Below are positions 33,694-44,050 of a stretch of 64,000 bases of DNA, piece after piece (position 1 is the first letter of the stretch; each line of letters starts with the position of its first letter). Source of the stretch: Pseudorasbora parva (Eukaryota > Chordata > Actinopteri > Cypriniformes > Gobionidae). Below the pieces are notes generated by a model. It ran no database searches. It was not told where the DNA came from and saw only the letters and a list, made by a program, of their open reading frames with translations. The stretch is from positions 52,217,018-52,281,017 of the forward strand of contig NC_090173.1 of the NCBI RefSeq assembly GCF_024679245.1, given 5' to 3'. Position numbers and translations under genes: made by a program.

Positions 33694-36600
33694 TCATTTG
33701 CAGTTGGTGATCAGCAGTCCAGGTTGCTCTCTCAGTGCGATGCCCGAGGTTGGACCCGGTGTGATGATGTCTGGTGGTGGCTGGCCTCTGATTGTCTGGA
33801 GGCACAGGAGCATGATCACGGCCGCGTTTCTTAGGCATTTCCAGATCTGTTGCATGGCCTCAGTAGTGAAGTGGATGCCTCTGTCTGAGTTGATTCTCAG
33901 TGGCAATCTTGATAGGAAAAAGATGTGATTCATCAGATGGTATGCCGTGGTCTGGGCGGTGTCGTTGGGTGCTGGTTGACACTCCACCCACTTGGTAAAC
34001 TGGCACACCACTGTGAGAAAGTACTTTTTGCCTTTTGTGGACCTGGGCAGGGGTTCTACCCGGTCGATTTGTAGGTTTGACCATGGGAACGTGGTCCCTC
34101 TGTGTTGCAGTGGGGCTCTGTGGTTCGGGTTTGCTGGTTGGAACTGGCAGCGAACTAGCCCTTCTCTAACATACTCTGCTGCATCTTGATGCATCCCAGG
34201 CCCATATGCCACCTGTTTCAGTGTGTCATACATGGCTCTGGTGCCGTGGTGTCCAGCACATGGTGTGTTGTGGGCGTACATTAGCATCACCCCCCTTTGC
34301 GACCGTGGCACTACAAGCTGTGGCGCTGTGTTGCCATCGGGTGCACACCAGAGAATGTTGTCCATAATACGCATCATGTGTCTGGAGTTATGTAGATGCT
34401 TGTGGCTAGAGTCATCAATGAGCTCAGAGTCAGTGATAGGGTGGTTGGAGGGGTCTGAGAGGTGGTCAAGAATTGTCTTTGTTGCAGTGTCAGAGGCTTG
34501 CGTATCCGCAATATCGTTGTGTGAAAACTGCGGCGTTAGCGATAGCAGCTGCAAGGGAGGCATTGTAGCCGGTGTCGATCGCTTGCTGTGGGTTAGCACT
34601 GCAACAATGGGGCTGGATGTGGGGTGCGGGGGTGCCCACATGTCGCCGTGTGTTGTGTTTTTACTGATTGTATTGCACAGTGGTAGACTTTTTGTTGAGT
34701 TGTCTGCCCACAGTGCAGGGATACTGTTCGTTGTGACAATGTCATTCAGCTGTAGGTCATTCATGACCTGGGGGCAGAAGGCATCAGAGTCTTTGGATAG
34801 CTGAAATGTGCAAATTAGCGAATTTGAACTTGCCTTTGGGGCTGAAGCTGTGTTGTCACAGTGTGCTGCAGGGGGTCCCGTGGCCTTTGTGACCTGGCAG
34901 TCTGGCTCTGTGGGAGTTCCCGTGACCTCTGTGACTTGACAGTCTTGCTCAGACGATGTGTGTGTCTGAAGGGGCAGAGGGTCACGCACTTGAGCCCAGA
35001 CTTTCAGCTGTTTGAAGTCCAGTACGGGTTCGAAGCGGTCCAGCAGGTCTTTTCCGATGAGAAACGGATAAGTGTTCATAGGGGAGATATAGACGGGGTG
35101 TATCAGCCTCATAGGTCCAATTGTCAGGTGGATGGAAGCTACGTGCTTGAGCTGGATGTCGTTTTGGCTATACGACTGCACATTTAGCTTACAAGTATGA
35201 AGGCTAAGGGTGCGATTTTGCCTCTGTGCTTCAAATCTGAGTCTTTCAAACAGTTGGGCGGATATAAGCGTGAGGTCGGAGCCAGTGTCAACTAGGGCTT
35301 CGAGCTTAAATGCCCTTTCCATAGTGATAGTCAGATAGAGTTTTCGAGCCATCCCCTTCTCGATTAGGTTTCCCAGGAGTCTTGGTGTGGGGACCTGTGT
35401 GTTGCTTGATAAGCCGTCTGGATATGTGTCAAGTGTCTCATTATGCGTGCAAACAATCAAAACAGCGCTTTTTGGTACGCTGGGCTGCCCCATGTTACTG
35501 TCTTGATTAGAGGCTGTTGCTGTCAGCTGTCGTGAGTGTGTGCTGCTGACGTGTGGGGGTGCAACAGTTATTACACTAGTCCGTGGTTGGGGAACAGTGT
35601 TCAGGGTGGATGATTCAGTTGCAGGAAGGGCGGGAAGGTTGATTTCAGGTATCATGTCTAGTCGTGCTGTACCTGGTCCGTCCTTCTTGTCTTCCTTGTG
35701 AGGTTTCTGTCGGAGGAGCTCTTTCAGGAGCTTTATGAGCTCTATAACTTCAGAAGCAGCTACACTTTCTTTGCCAGACGTGGGTTCAGGTCTGGGCCTA
35801 CCATTGTCCCGTCGAGAGTGGCCTCTTCGCTGGCTTTTTGGGCGAGGCGGGTCCCAGGATCCTTCAGAGCGATCGCTCTGGTACCGTAGACGGTCGCCAT
35901 TATGACCACGCTGCCCTCTGCTGGCTTGGAGTGGTTTGCACTCTCTGTTGACGGGTCGGTAACTGTGGTTCTGTTTGGCGCCCTCCAGGGTTAGCTCTGG
36001 GTGGTGCTCAGAGACAGGGCAGATGGTGGGCTGTTTTACAGTCTTTTCAGAAATGGTTTTCTGTTTGACGTAAGCTTTGTGAGCCAAGTCTCTTAACTGT
36101 TGCGTGCCCATGCTGCGCGGGCACGCCAGCACCCCCAGATGGTAACTGATGGTAGGGTGCAGGTTTCGGAGGAAAAGAGTTTTGAAGTTGATGTCCTCCT
36201 CCATGCCTGGGTCGTTACGTGTCCCGAAGTAGGCACGTCGCAGTCTGTTATAAAAGTTCTGTGAGGTCTCACGTCGAGCTTGCTTGAGGTCCATGGCAGT
36301 GATGAACCCCTGGTCTGACTCGGGATCGGAGTACTCACGAATTAGAGCTTGTCGTAGATGCCAGTAGTCCGCTTTGATGGCCTCTGGTTGTCGATCCAGA
36401 AAGCTGCGTACGTCACGATTAGACGTGGCCCTGAGCAGGTACAGTCTGTCCCAGTTGTTCGCGTGAGCGACAGTTTGCAAGTAAAAGTCTATGTCTTTTA
36501 AGTATGCGTGGACGTCGTGTCCTCCTGCCGGGTCTGGGCTGAAGGTAGGAATATTTCTGGCCAGCTTGTCAAGGTTCTTTGAAGCTTCGTGGCTGTTGAC

Positions 36601-37506
36601 CTTGACTTCCTGGAAGGGCGTCCTTTCCTTTGCTGCTGACGGGGATTCGTGGAGACTGGCGGGTGCTCTTTTAAACAGGGGGCTGTCATTCCCCTTCGTA
36701 GCTCTTGCTTCGTGGCTAAAATGTGCGGAGTAACTGGTCAGGGGAAACTGTGTGTTGTGTGTTTCCCCCTTCCGGTAACGTTGCACTATATATGATTGTC
36801 TCAGTTCTCTTTGCACCATGTCAAGTTCATCTTTGAGCTCGTGTCTTTGCTGGATGAGCTCGTCGATCTCGGCTTGTGCCGACTGCAAATGTTTTGCATA
36901 GACTTTAGCTTTAATGTCTCTGTCTTTAAGTTCATCAGTGGCTCTCTCCAGGAGGGATTCGCCACGCCGAAGCTTTTCGTCGAGTTGTTTCCTGGCGTCT
37001 TTCTCTGACTGTATTCGTCGGTCGGTGTCACGACGGAGCTCCTTCAGGGTCTTTTGAAGTCTTTCTATTTCTTTTCTTTGTTCTTTGTCTGTTTCGTCGT
37101 CTTTCTCTGTGTCTAGAAGCTGATCTAGACGAAGCTGGGTGAGGGCTTGGTCTCTCCGGGCCTCCTTGGCTTGAAGCTTTAGCGTTGCTGCCTCATGTTC
37201 CAGGTTGTCGTAGCTCCCTTCGCTTAGACGTGCCTGTGCGATGAGGACGTGGGCGAGGCTTCCGAGGATCTTGGCCACTTCCTTGTTGGAGTAGCTGTGC
37301 GTGGGGTCGTGTGTCATCAGCTGGTCTAGCTCGGTGTCCAGTTGCTCCTGGCTCGGCTGCCTCAGACTTCCTTGACTGGTGGCCGTTAGCGCTTCCAGCC
37401 ATGTCGTTAGGCGGTCCCACGGGACGGCGGAACTGGATGCAGGGAACATTACTGCGGGCGAGAGAAACACAGCACACACACACACACAGAGAGAGAGCCA
37501 ATGCAA
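33694..37506 (-). CDS. Gag-protease-integrase polyprotein of LTR retrotransposon
   Basis: This is a 1270-residue open frame. The real start may be the second Met (residue 20, MFPASSSAVPW). A long coiled coil spans about 85-235, a capsid-like retrotransposon Gag region about 310-480 (NIPTFSPDPAGGHDVHAYL ... FYNRLRRAYFG), and an Arg/Gly-rich segment about 530-610 replaces zinc knuckles. An aspartic protease has VDTGSD near 739. A linker holds a DCQVT-x(n) duplication. An integrase zinc-binding-like region (GHHGTRAMYDTLKQVAY) lacks the second Cys of the usual CX2C. The core has QIDRV (Asp near 1148) and NSDRGIHF (Asp near 1208), then loses the frame before the catalytic Glu. Protease is followed directly by integrase, as in Gmr1-like Ty3/gypsy elements, but no RT follows. 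The enzyme is likely inactive. Confidence 0.85.
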   Translation of the reverse strand: MHWLSLCVCVCAVFLSPAVMFPASSSAVPWDRLTTWLEALTATSQGSLRQPSQEQLDTELDQLMTHDPTHSYSNKEVAKILGSLAHVLIAQARLSEGSYDNLEHEAATLKLQAKEARRDQALTQLRLDQLLDTEKDDETDKEQRKEIERLQKTLKELRRDTDRRIQSEKDARKQLDEKLRRGESLLERATDELKDRDIKAKVYAKHLQSAQAEIDELIQQRHELKDELDMVQRELRQSYIVQRYRKGETHNTQFPLTSYSAHFSHEARATKGNDSPLFKRAPASLHESPSAAKERTPFQEVKVNSHEASKNLDKLARNIPTFSPDPAGGHDVHAYLKDIDFYLQTVAHANNWDRLYLLRATSNRDVRSFLDRQPEAIKADYWHLRQALIREYSDPESDQGFITAMDLKQARRETSQNFYNRLRRAYFGTRNDPGMEEDINFKTLFLRNLHPTISYHLGVLACPRSMGTQQLRDLAHKAYVKQKTISEKTVKQPTICPVSEHHPELTLEGAKQNHSYRPVNRECKPLQASRGQRGHNGDRLRYQSDRSEGSWDPPRPKSQRRGHSRRDNGRPRPEPTSGKESVAASEVIELIKLLKELLRQKPHKEDKKDGPGTARLDMIPEINLPALPATESSTLNTVPQPRTSVITVAPPHVSSTHSRQLTATASNQDSNMGQPSVPKSAVLIVCTHNETLDTYPDGLSSNTQVPTPRLLGNLIEKGMARKLYLTITMERAFKLEALVDTGSDLTLISAQLFERLRFEAQRQNRTLSLHTCKLNVQSYSQNDIQLKHVASIHLTIGPMRLIHPVYISPMNTYPFLIGKDLLDRFEPVLDFKQLKVWAQVRDPLPLQTHTSSEQDCQVTEVTGTPTEPDCQVTKATGPPAAHCDNTASAPKASSNSLICTFQLSKDSDAFCPQVMNDLQLNDIVTTNSIPALWADNSTKSLPLCNTISKNTTHGDMWAPPHPTSSPIVAVLTHSKRSTPATMPPLQLLSLTPQFSHNDIADTQASDTATKTILDHLSDPSNHPITDSELIDDSSHKHLHNSRHMMRIMDNILWCAPDGNTAPQLVVPRSQRGVMLMYAHNTPCAGHHGTRAMYDTLKQVAYGPGMHQDAAEYVREGLVRCQFQPANPNHRAPLQHRGTTFPWSNLQIDRVEPLPRSTKGKKYFLTVVCQFTKWVECQPAPNDTAQTTAYHLMNHIFFLSRLPLRINSDRGIHFTTEAMQQIWKCLRNAAVIMLLCLQTIRGQPPPDIITPGPTSGIALREQPGLLITNCK

Positions 37507-38048
37507 GCTTGTTCTAAGCTAACGAGCTATCGTACGGATAGCTGGGAATTTTGGCTAACTGATGTAGACAGTTAGATAATTAGACAATTCAGACAATTAG
37601 GTGGGCGGTAGCCCTGGTTGTCACTTGGTGAACTGCTGCTCGGTTGTCCCGGGACTATCTAATTCTCCTTGGGGTCTCTTGGTGAACTGAAAGAAACACA
37701 ATCGTGATAGTCCAACAGTGAGGATAGGAAAGAGCACAGTGGAAACAAACACAAGAGGAATTGGTCTGTAATGAAAGGAATGTCAGCGTGCGCGCCGGGA
37801 GTGTTAGGGAAATTAATTGGCTAAATGCTCAAGATATACTAAAATTCGGCTTGTACTATGGGTTATCCCATTTAGCTCATCCGGGGTGGATTGAGGTCGC
37901 TTAAGTGGAAGATTAAATATCAAGAGCAATTTAGAAAAAGGCAAAAGTTTCTGTCAAGTAATGATAAAACAAAAGCACTTTTGATACTGTTTGTAATTAC
38001 CAGACTGAGCTTTATTCCCAATGGTAGGGGAAAAGAAAAACTTTTGCA

Positions 38049-38225
38049 GAGAAAAAAAAAAAATAATAATAATAATAAAAAAAAAAAATAATAATAAAAA
38101 AAAAAATAAAATAATAATAATAATTTTTAATTAAAAATTTAATTAAAATTAAAAATTAAAATTGAAAATTAAAAATTAAAATAAAATTATAAATAAAAAT
38201 AAAATAAAATAAAAAAATTAGAAGC
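38049..38225. repeat. A/T-only low-complexity tract
   Basis: AATAAT, AAAAT and related units fill about 175 bp inside the retroelement leader. Confidence 0.9.
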
Positions 38226-38765
38226 TCAACTTAATTCAAATTAAATTCAAAGCAAGTTTAAATGAAATTTAAATAAGCCTGTAAGGAAAAATCAAATAAA
38301 AGAAAGCCAATCAAAAATCTTATCCTATAACGATTAATCTCTAAGTGGGAGTTATCCAAATAAAAGAATTAATCAGGAAGGGCGTAGGGATTTAGTGTTG
38401 CGCTGATGTAACAGGGTATAGCCACACGGTGGCGTCCTTCCTTCCAATTGGACTGTCTGTGACTTAAACCTAATTTCACTTTGAGTTAGAGGAAGTTATG
38501 TTTCTTTTTAAACTTCAAATTCGAATAAGGGTGTTTAATCAGCGAGAAAGGAGATTTGGTTGTTGCTAGAAAAATTGTATAAATGAAACTGTGTACAACA
38601 GTAAGCAATAAACAATTTATAGGCTCAAACTTATTTTGTTAAGGCAGAATCACATAACGGAGAGTGAAACTATCCGAATTTATCCACACGATGGCGCTAT
38701 TGCGCCCGCCCTAGACTAGAGTTAGTTAGGCGGAAATGCTCACCAGATGGCTTTGTCTGGTTCTA

Positions 38766-38950
38766 GAGTCGCCCTCTGGCGGGTTGCAAGCGGCGTTGCA
38801 ATTCTTGAGTCGCCCTCTGGCGGTTTGCAAGCGGCGTTGCAATCCTTGAGTCGCCCTCTGGCGGTTTGCAAGCGGCGTTGCAATTCTTGAGTCGCCCTCT
38901 GGCGGTTTGCAAGCGGCGTTGCAATTTCTGAGTCGCCCTGGCGTTTTGCA
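38766..38950. repeat. 41-bp minisatellite in retroelement leader
   Basis: Units start at 38766, 38807, 38848, 38889 and 38930 (the last partial), each beginning GAGTCGCCCT and containing GCAAGCGGCGTTGCAA, itself an imperfect palindrome. The period is exactly 41 bp, so frames shift between copies and the apparent ORFs here are not coding. Confidence 0.95.
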
Positions 38951-39700
38951 CTTTACTGGCTTTTGCACTCATTTAAAAATGACTGCACTTTATGTGCACG
39001 AGCAACGAAACGGGTGACAAACAGGAATTTATCTTCTGCCTATTCACGCATTTTACATGGACTCCAATAGACATTTATCAATATGGCTGACGGTTTTCAG
39101 CATTTCTGATTCAAATGTTTTAGGTCTCAAGTCTTTGGTTAGCTAAGCCAGACTTAAACCAGGAGTTATCGTTTATCTTAACGATATAATAATTATTCTG
39201 AGGCCCCTTATATTGTACAGGAGAGTCTCGCCCTGTCCCAATCTTCCGCAATGATAGAAACTTTCCGTAGTTCAGATCAAGCGGGATAACGCAACGTACG
39301 TGTCTACAGACATCATCAAAATCTCATTATTTTGATGGAACACATAATATATTGCTCGAGTCAAATGTATGGATTTTCTACAATACATTTGTTTGGAAAT
39401 CACGCAGATAAAACCTATTGCGCCTACGGCTGCAGGGGGTTTCGGAGATCACGCGGATTTTCGTACCGTTCATATTTTTATTAATATAATCCGGCTACTT
39501 CAACATTTCTCAGCATCTGTTTATGCTTGGGTTCGCTTTGCGCGTACCGTTCATAATTCACCAAACAACAACAAAACAAAAACGAAACAAAACGCGCGTG
39601 CAGGTTATTAATACCTCAAAAATACACAATGAATAGAATATGAATATCATTCACACATACACAAACGTTTGAAACTTGCCCGCATTCTCCACCAAATACA

Positions 39701-41352
39701 TGTAACAACAACGACTAATGAGTTTAATGTCTCGGGGAATAATTAACTCAAAAGGGATTTAATATTCAATATTCATGAATTTATGAATATGATTTGCCAG
39801 TTGTTCATTACGTATTAAAATTTTCCGATAGGGAAAATTGTTTAATTAAATACAAGTAACCCTTTACGGAATTGCTTGAAATTATCCTACTAAGTTTGTC
39901 CTGCAAATTAGTTATAGACTTTTCAAATCAATTCTCAATAAAGGGATTACTGCTTTACAAGCGCATAAGAAACATTAACTTTACTGATCAGGATAAGTTC
40001 AATATTTCAAATGGTCATACAGTTTACTTTACTAACATAGTAGCATAAGCAGTTAGGTAACGTTTAGATCGCAAGTTTCATTGACTTTGTGTATGTGGCA
40101 GAATAACAGATTCAACTCATTAAATGTCCTTTGAAGGTTTAATAAACACAGACTAAAAATAACACTACAATTCACACAGAAAGTACATACTAAATATGCA
40201 TCAAGAGAGTAGAAGTATAGATATTAACGAAAGAATACATAAAAGAGAATAATGAATAGACTGAAGTTAAAGAGAGATAAAAGAGAGAGAGAGACAAAGA
40301 GAGAGGGAGAGAGAGAGACAAAGAGAGTGGGGGAGGGTAGGAAACAGCTTTCCTTCAGTTCAACCAAATACGACCTTCACGGAGTTAATTTATCCCAACG
40401 GGAGAATAACACACCCTCTTTACAGCAGTAAGAAATAGAATACTTGCATTCTTTTTGGTTTCGTTTTGGCTTCTCGCTTGTGTGCGTATGTGTCTCTGCG
40501 TGTTCAAATGTCCTGCATGTCCGGCGGTCCTTTCCGAGGTTGGGAGGGAAGCGGCTGTTTGCTTTAGCGATGCTTCGTGTTCTTGAAGATCGGATTGTAG
40601 AAGAGAAGATTTTTGGAAGAGATGAGGCCTGCTTGGAGGGCCTGCATTGGTGGCCTGGCTCAAGAGCCAGCCACGATGACGTGTTGGTTCAGCCAGAGAG
40701 AGAAGAGAGAGCGGAAGAGTGTAAGAGGGGCGGAGGGCATCCGAGGTCCTCCTTTTATGGTCTGGCCGTAGTCCCACCCTCCAGGGTTAGACTTAACCAA
40801 TGAGAGTGTTGGGATTTCCCGGCGGGAAATTCCTCAGCAGACTTTATTGCTCTTTGTTTGAAGGTTCGACTCAGTGGGTCTCTGAGTCTTCATACTATAA
40901 TTAATGCAACAAACACACACTGCATTTTCTGAATAAGTGATATACCTGGAAGTGTAAGTCGTGAAGTGAGCATTAATTTGATAGGAGACATGACATATAT
41001 GAGGTTATCTGAACTAGTACTTTGTTAAGACACAGACAAAAAGATGCAAAATACCATACAGAAGAAACATTTTACAAAACAATTATGTGTTTACATATAA
41101 TGTCCTGGGGTGCATGTTCATTTATAGATGGTTTGTCTATAATTTGAGGCAAAAGCTCTGTGTCTCTGTGTCAAAAGCTCTGTGGCCACATTCTTTCCGG
41201 CCATAAAAAGATCTTATCAGATGGTTTCCAGGGTGACTGAAGAATCTCCCTCTGTTGTGTTGGGGGGAAGGTATGCTAGTGAGCACAACTTTCAAAACAT
41301 ATTTGTTAAATGTAACTGGCGATTGTGTGTTTGATTCGCCTGAGTCGCTACA
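39701..41352 (-). repeat. 5' LTR of the 10-kb element
   Basis: It is 1652 bp, the partner of 31306-32959. By the minus-strand orientation this copy would hold the active promoter. It was not possible to place a TATA box or transcription start reliably. Confidence 0.92.
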
Positions 41353-41873
41353 ACAGGTAGTTAGATCCTTGGGTATTGTAATTAGTAAATCAGCCGCAGA
41401 AAGAATCACAGATAATTTTTCACAGAGATTAAAAAAAAACAAGAAATATTTTAACTGTTGGTTTTAAAGAAACATATCTATTCAGGGCTGTGTATTGCTT
41501 TTCCAAGGCTGAAGGGATCTCCAGACTTGTATATCCTGCATTGTCTCTCTATGTAGATTCTAAAATGTGTGCCTGTCACGCCCTCACAGCCATCAGACAC
41601 TGCCACACCCACTCGTTCACCATCACAGGCATTCTGAGCACCTGTGCACCATCACCAGTCACCTTATATCAACCTGGCTCACCTTCACACTCACTGGCTG
41701 CATCTGAAAACTGCTGACTCGTTGCCTCATCAGACAATGACTTGTAAGGCAGCGTTTTGTGCGTGAAGGTACCTCGTGAAACTAATTTCGGACTGACTTC
41801 TAAGGCAGTGTAACAGTTTAATGATCTACAGCTAAATAGAGAGAGCTTTGGTGATAACTAAACACATATTTAA

Positions 41874-42809
41874 CCCTTGTGTGGTGTTCATATTTTTGTT
41901 ACTCAGCCATTGTTCGTGGGTCTGGTGGACCTGCTGCATTTTGGGGTTTTTAATTCACCTCAAACTAAAATATTATGTTAAAATACTCAACAGATGTTTA
42001 CTTCATCCCAATTACAAGCAATATAAACAGCGTATATCGTTAATATTTTCTTTTTACCTTTTGTTATATCACATTTAAGAATTGCTACCTTGTGTGGAAA
42101 CGGCAGGGGTAGAAACAAAACTCACTCTTGTAGCTACTCTCTTACACTTACACACAATCTCTCTCACACGCACCCACACACACTCATGCGCACACATACA
42201 CACACACAACCATAACACATGCACACACACACACACGCACGCAACCCCCCCCCACACACACACACACACACACGCATGTACACTTGGATATGTGGTATAT
42301 GGTTACTCTCCATAGGCATACTGGTTTTTCTAATGTACAAACTGTATAATATATCCCCCTACACTAACCCTACTCATGCCCATCACAGAAAACTTTTGGC
42401 ATTTTTTGTATTTCAAAAAACACAGAGGACACAGATATCGTCATAAACTATGTTTACGTTGTAATATCCATGTCATTGTACACATCTGTGTCCTCATAAA
42501 CCATATACATGAACACACACACACTAACAGCAGGACCTGACAGGAGGAGGACAGAGTAGAGGTACACAGGACCTACAATTCCCACACTTTTATGAGCCCC
42601 GGGTCCAGTGGACCCGAACATCCTGTCTGTAATATAAATGTGTATGGGGGGTGTACTGTGTGTGGTCATTGAAAATGTGTTCTGATAAATATTCCTCACA
42701 GAAAATGAGCCAAGGCCAATGAGTCTCAGTTTGAAAAAATAATTAATCGTATCATTTTTATTTCGATAAAAAATGAAAATGGGTCCAATAGACCTGAACA
42801 CCATAAGGG
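41874..42809. mobile_element. piggyBac-like non-autonomous element (TTAA TSD)
   Basis: The ends CCCTTGTGTGGTGTTC and GAACACCATAAGGG are inverted repeats, flanked by TTAA on both sides (41870-41873, 42810-42813). TTAA target sites are the hallmark of piggyBac. A CA-rich tract (about 42140-42275) lies inside. No transposase ORF is present. Confidence 0.8.
42140..42275. repeat. CA-rich compound microsatellite
   Basis: Interrupted (CA)n with a C9 run, inside the piggyBac-like element. Short open frames here are repeat artefacts. Confidence 0.9.
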
Positions 42810-44050
42810 TTAATAACTACAGTAGTGATTTCTCGCTAGAAATGACATCAGAAGTGTAAATATGTTGTTAAAAAAACGTACATTTACACACAAACTGACC
42901 CGCAAACGGGACTTCTGGACGCCATCTTTTTACCCCAGCTCAACTGTCATTGAATGGAACGCACAGAATTGTGGGATATCAACGGCAGAGAAGGATACAT
43001 GTATGCTGCCTTCAAAAATCGATCAGATGAAGGTCTCTCAGGAGACAGGAAGTGAAGCAAACATTAGATTCGGACATTGCTTGATGCCTTCCTGCCTTCA
43101 AATGTGTCCTCCGAAGGCAGCATTTTCCAGGTTTCGGACGCAGACACTGTCTGGTCTTGCACCGATCCAACCTCTACTACCTTTCCTCCTTCGAAGCCCT
43201 CACCTGCCATCATCTTAGTCTCAATCGTCATCATTGTCTTCGTCTTCACCTTCATCATCGTCTTCACCATCATTGTCCTTCGTCTGAGTGTCACCACCCA
43301 TCTAAGTATCACCTGTGTCCGTTACCTCTGATAATAAACTTTGCACTTGCACTAATCCATCTGTGTCCTCGTCTGTGTCTTACAGTGCCACAGTTGATAA
43401 AATGTTATTTCAATTTATCTGGAGAGGCAAGACGGAGTATGTTAAAAGGAAAAGTATAATCAGAAGGAGGACTAAATGCAAGATTTTGACACTTTGTCAA
43501 TAATGTATTTAAAATTAATTGTATCAAACACTGTCTTTGTGATAACGGTGGTCTTCATTTTTTTACTGACCTGTGATTTTTAAATGCACTAAACTCTCAA
43601 TTAAGTTGTCCAATTTTCATAAACACGCGATGAATGCCTGTAAATTGGTCTACAAACATAATTTCTCTCACCATTCCTGTGTAATTTGGAATAACCAGTA
43701 TTCAAAAACAAACTTTTTTTTTTTTAACAAAAGGCATAATTTTGTTACAGATTAAATAAATCAGCCAGGTGACTTATAATTATAATGACATGGTTCATTA
43801 TCTTGGGACAAATGTATCTTTTAAAGAATATTTAAAACTTATTTATTGTGTCTCACCAAAATCTTATAAAAAACGAAAAGTTGTATAATCCTGTATTTGG
43901 TTTTCTTCCTGCTCTGACTGTTGAGGGCTGTAAGGCCGGTGCCAGGAGGTCTGGACTGAGAAACAAAGTACTCTTCTAAGAATGAACATTTAAACACACT
44001 CCTGCTACACCATACCGATACACTCACACCTCACCCTCTGCATGTTACCA

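Larger units (their letters stand above)
37507..39700 (-). other. Long untranslated leader of the LTR element
   Basis: This is 2.2 kb between the ORF start and the 5' LTR. It contains a poly-AT tract (38049-38225) and a 41-bp minisatellite (38766-38950). I see no gene. The putative primer binding site reads TGGTGGAGAATGCGGGC on the minus strand (ending at 39694). I could not match it to a named tRNA. Confidence 0.6.
31306..41352 (-). mobile_element. Young 10-kb LTR retrotransposon lacking reverse transcriptase
   Basis: Direct repeats at 31306-32959 and 39701-41352 start TGTAAC and end GCTACA and bracket a 6.7-kb interior. Flanking ACAG (31302-31305, 41353-41356) is a 4-bp TSD. On the minus strand a polypurine tract (AAAGGGGGGATTA) abuts the LTR at 32960, and a TGG-initial putative primer site lies 6 nt inside the other LTR, so the element runs right to left. 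It encodes one gag-protease-integrase ORF. No reverse transcriptase or RNase H motif is seen anywhere inside. It was inserted into an old L1. Confidence 0.9.
41697..43141. mobile_element. TIR element nested in the solo LTR
   Basis: The left end CTGCATCTGAAAACTGCTG and the right end CAGCATTTTCCAGGTTTCGG-ACGCAG are imperfect inverted repeats. The AAGGCAGCG...GCTGCCTT subterminal blocks are also inverted. It may be hAT-like; the TSD is degraded. Confidence 0.5.
41574..43384. mobile_element. Solo LTR with 5-bp TSD, carrying nested insertions
   Basis: The sequence starts TGTCACGCCC and ends GTCTTACA. It is flanked by GTGCC on both sides (41569-41573 and 43385-43389). Removing it restores the L1 frame across the site. 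An ATAATAAAC polyadenylation-like region is near the right end (43330). The LTR proper is about 41574-41696 plus 43142-43384, the rest being later insertions. No internal retroelement sequence is left, as expected after LTR-LTR recombination. Confidence 0.7.
28607..44050 (+). mobile_element. Old Tx1/L1-type LINE, multiply interrupted
   Basis: The 5' end carries GGGGCCAAGATGGCGCC, like the full-length L1 in this window. Pieces then appear in LINE order on the plus strand: endonuclease end near 29455-29600 (FTWFKSDLTQKSRIDLWLIS), RT near 29880-30607 (KSPGPDSLPFEFYRVFW; QSGFMKRRSISNNIRLVLEI; ISQLADDTLLFLKNKD), KLFSDASGLHVTQYK at 30926-30967, the thumb-side region at 41357-41573 and 43390-43480 (MLFQFIWRGKTEYVKRKS), and a further piece to about 43700. 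Stops and insertions make it dead. The distal 3' end is not clear. Confidence 0.75.

Noticed and set aside
34000..37500. Plus-strand ORFs antisense to the retroelement polyprotein
   Set aside because: They are shadows of the 1270-codon minus-strand frame.
38726..38972. Repeat protein with NCNAACKPPEGDSR units
   Set aside because: The 41-bp minisatellite has a period not divisible by three, so frames shift and no stable protein repeat exists.
43064..43459. Open frames with Val/Ile-rich runs near 43200
   Set aside because: They arise from a simple TCATC-rich low-complexity stretch in the solo LTR and occur on both strands.
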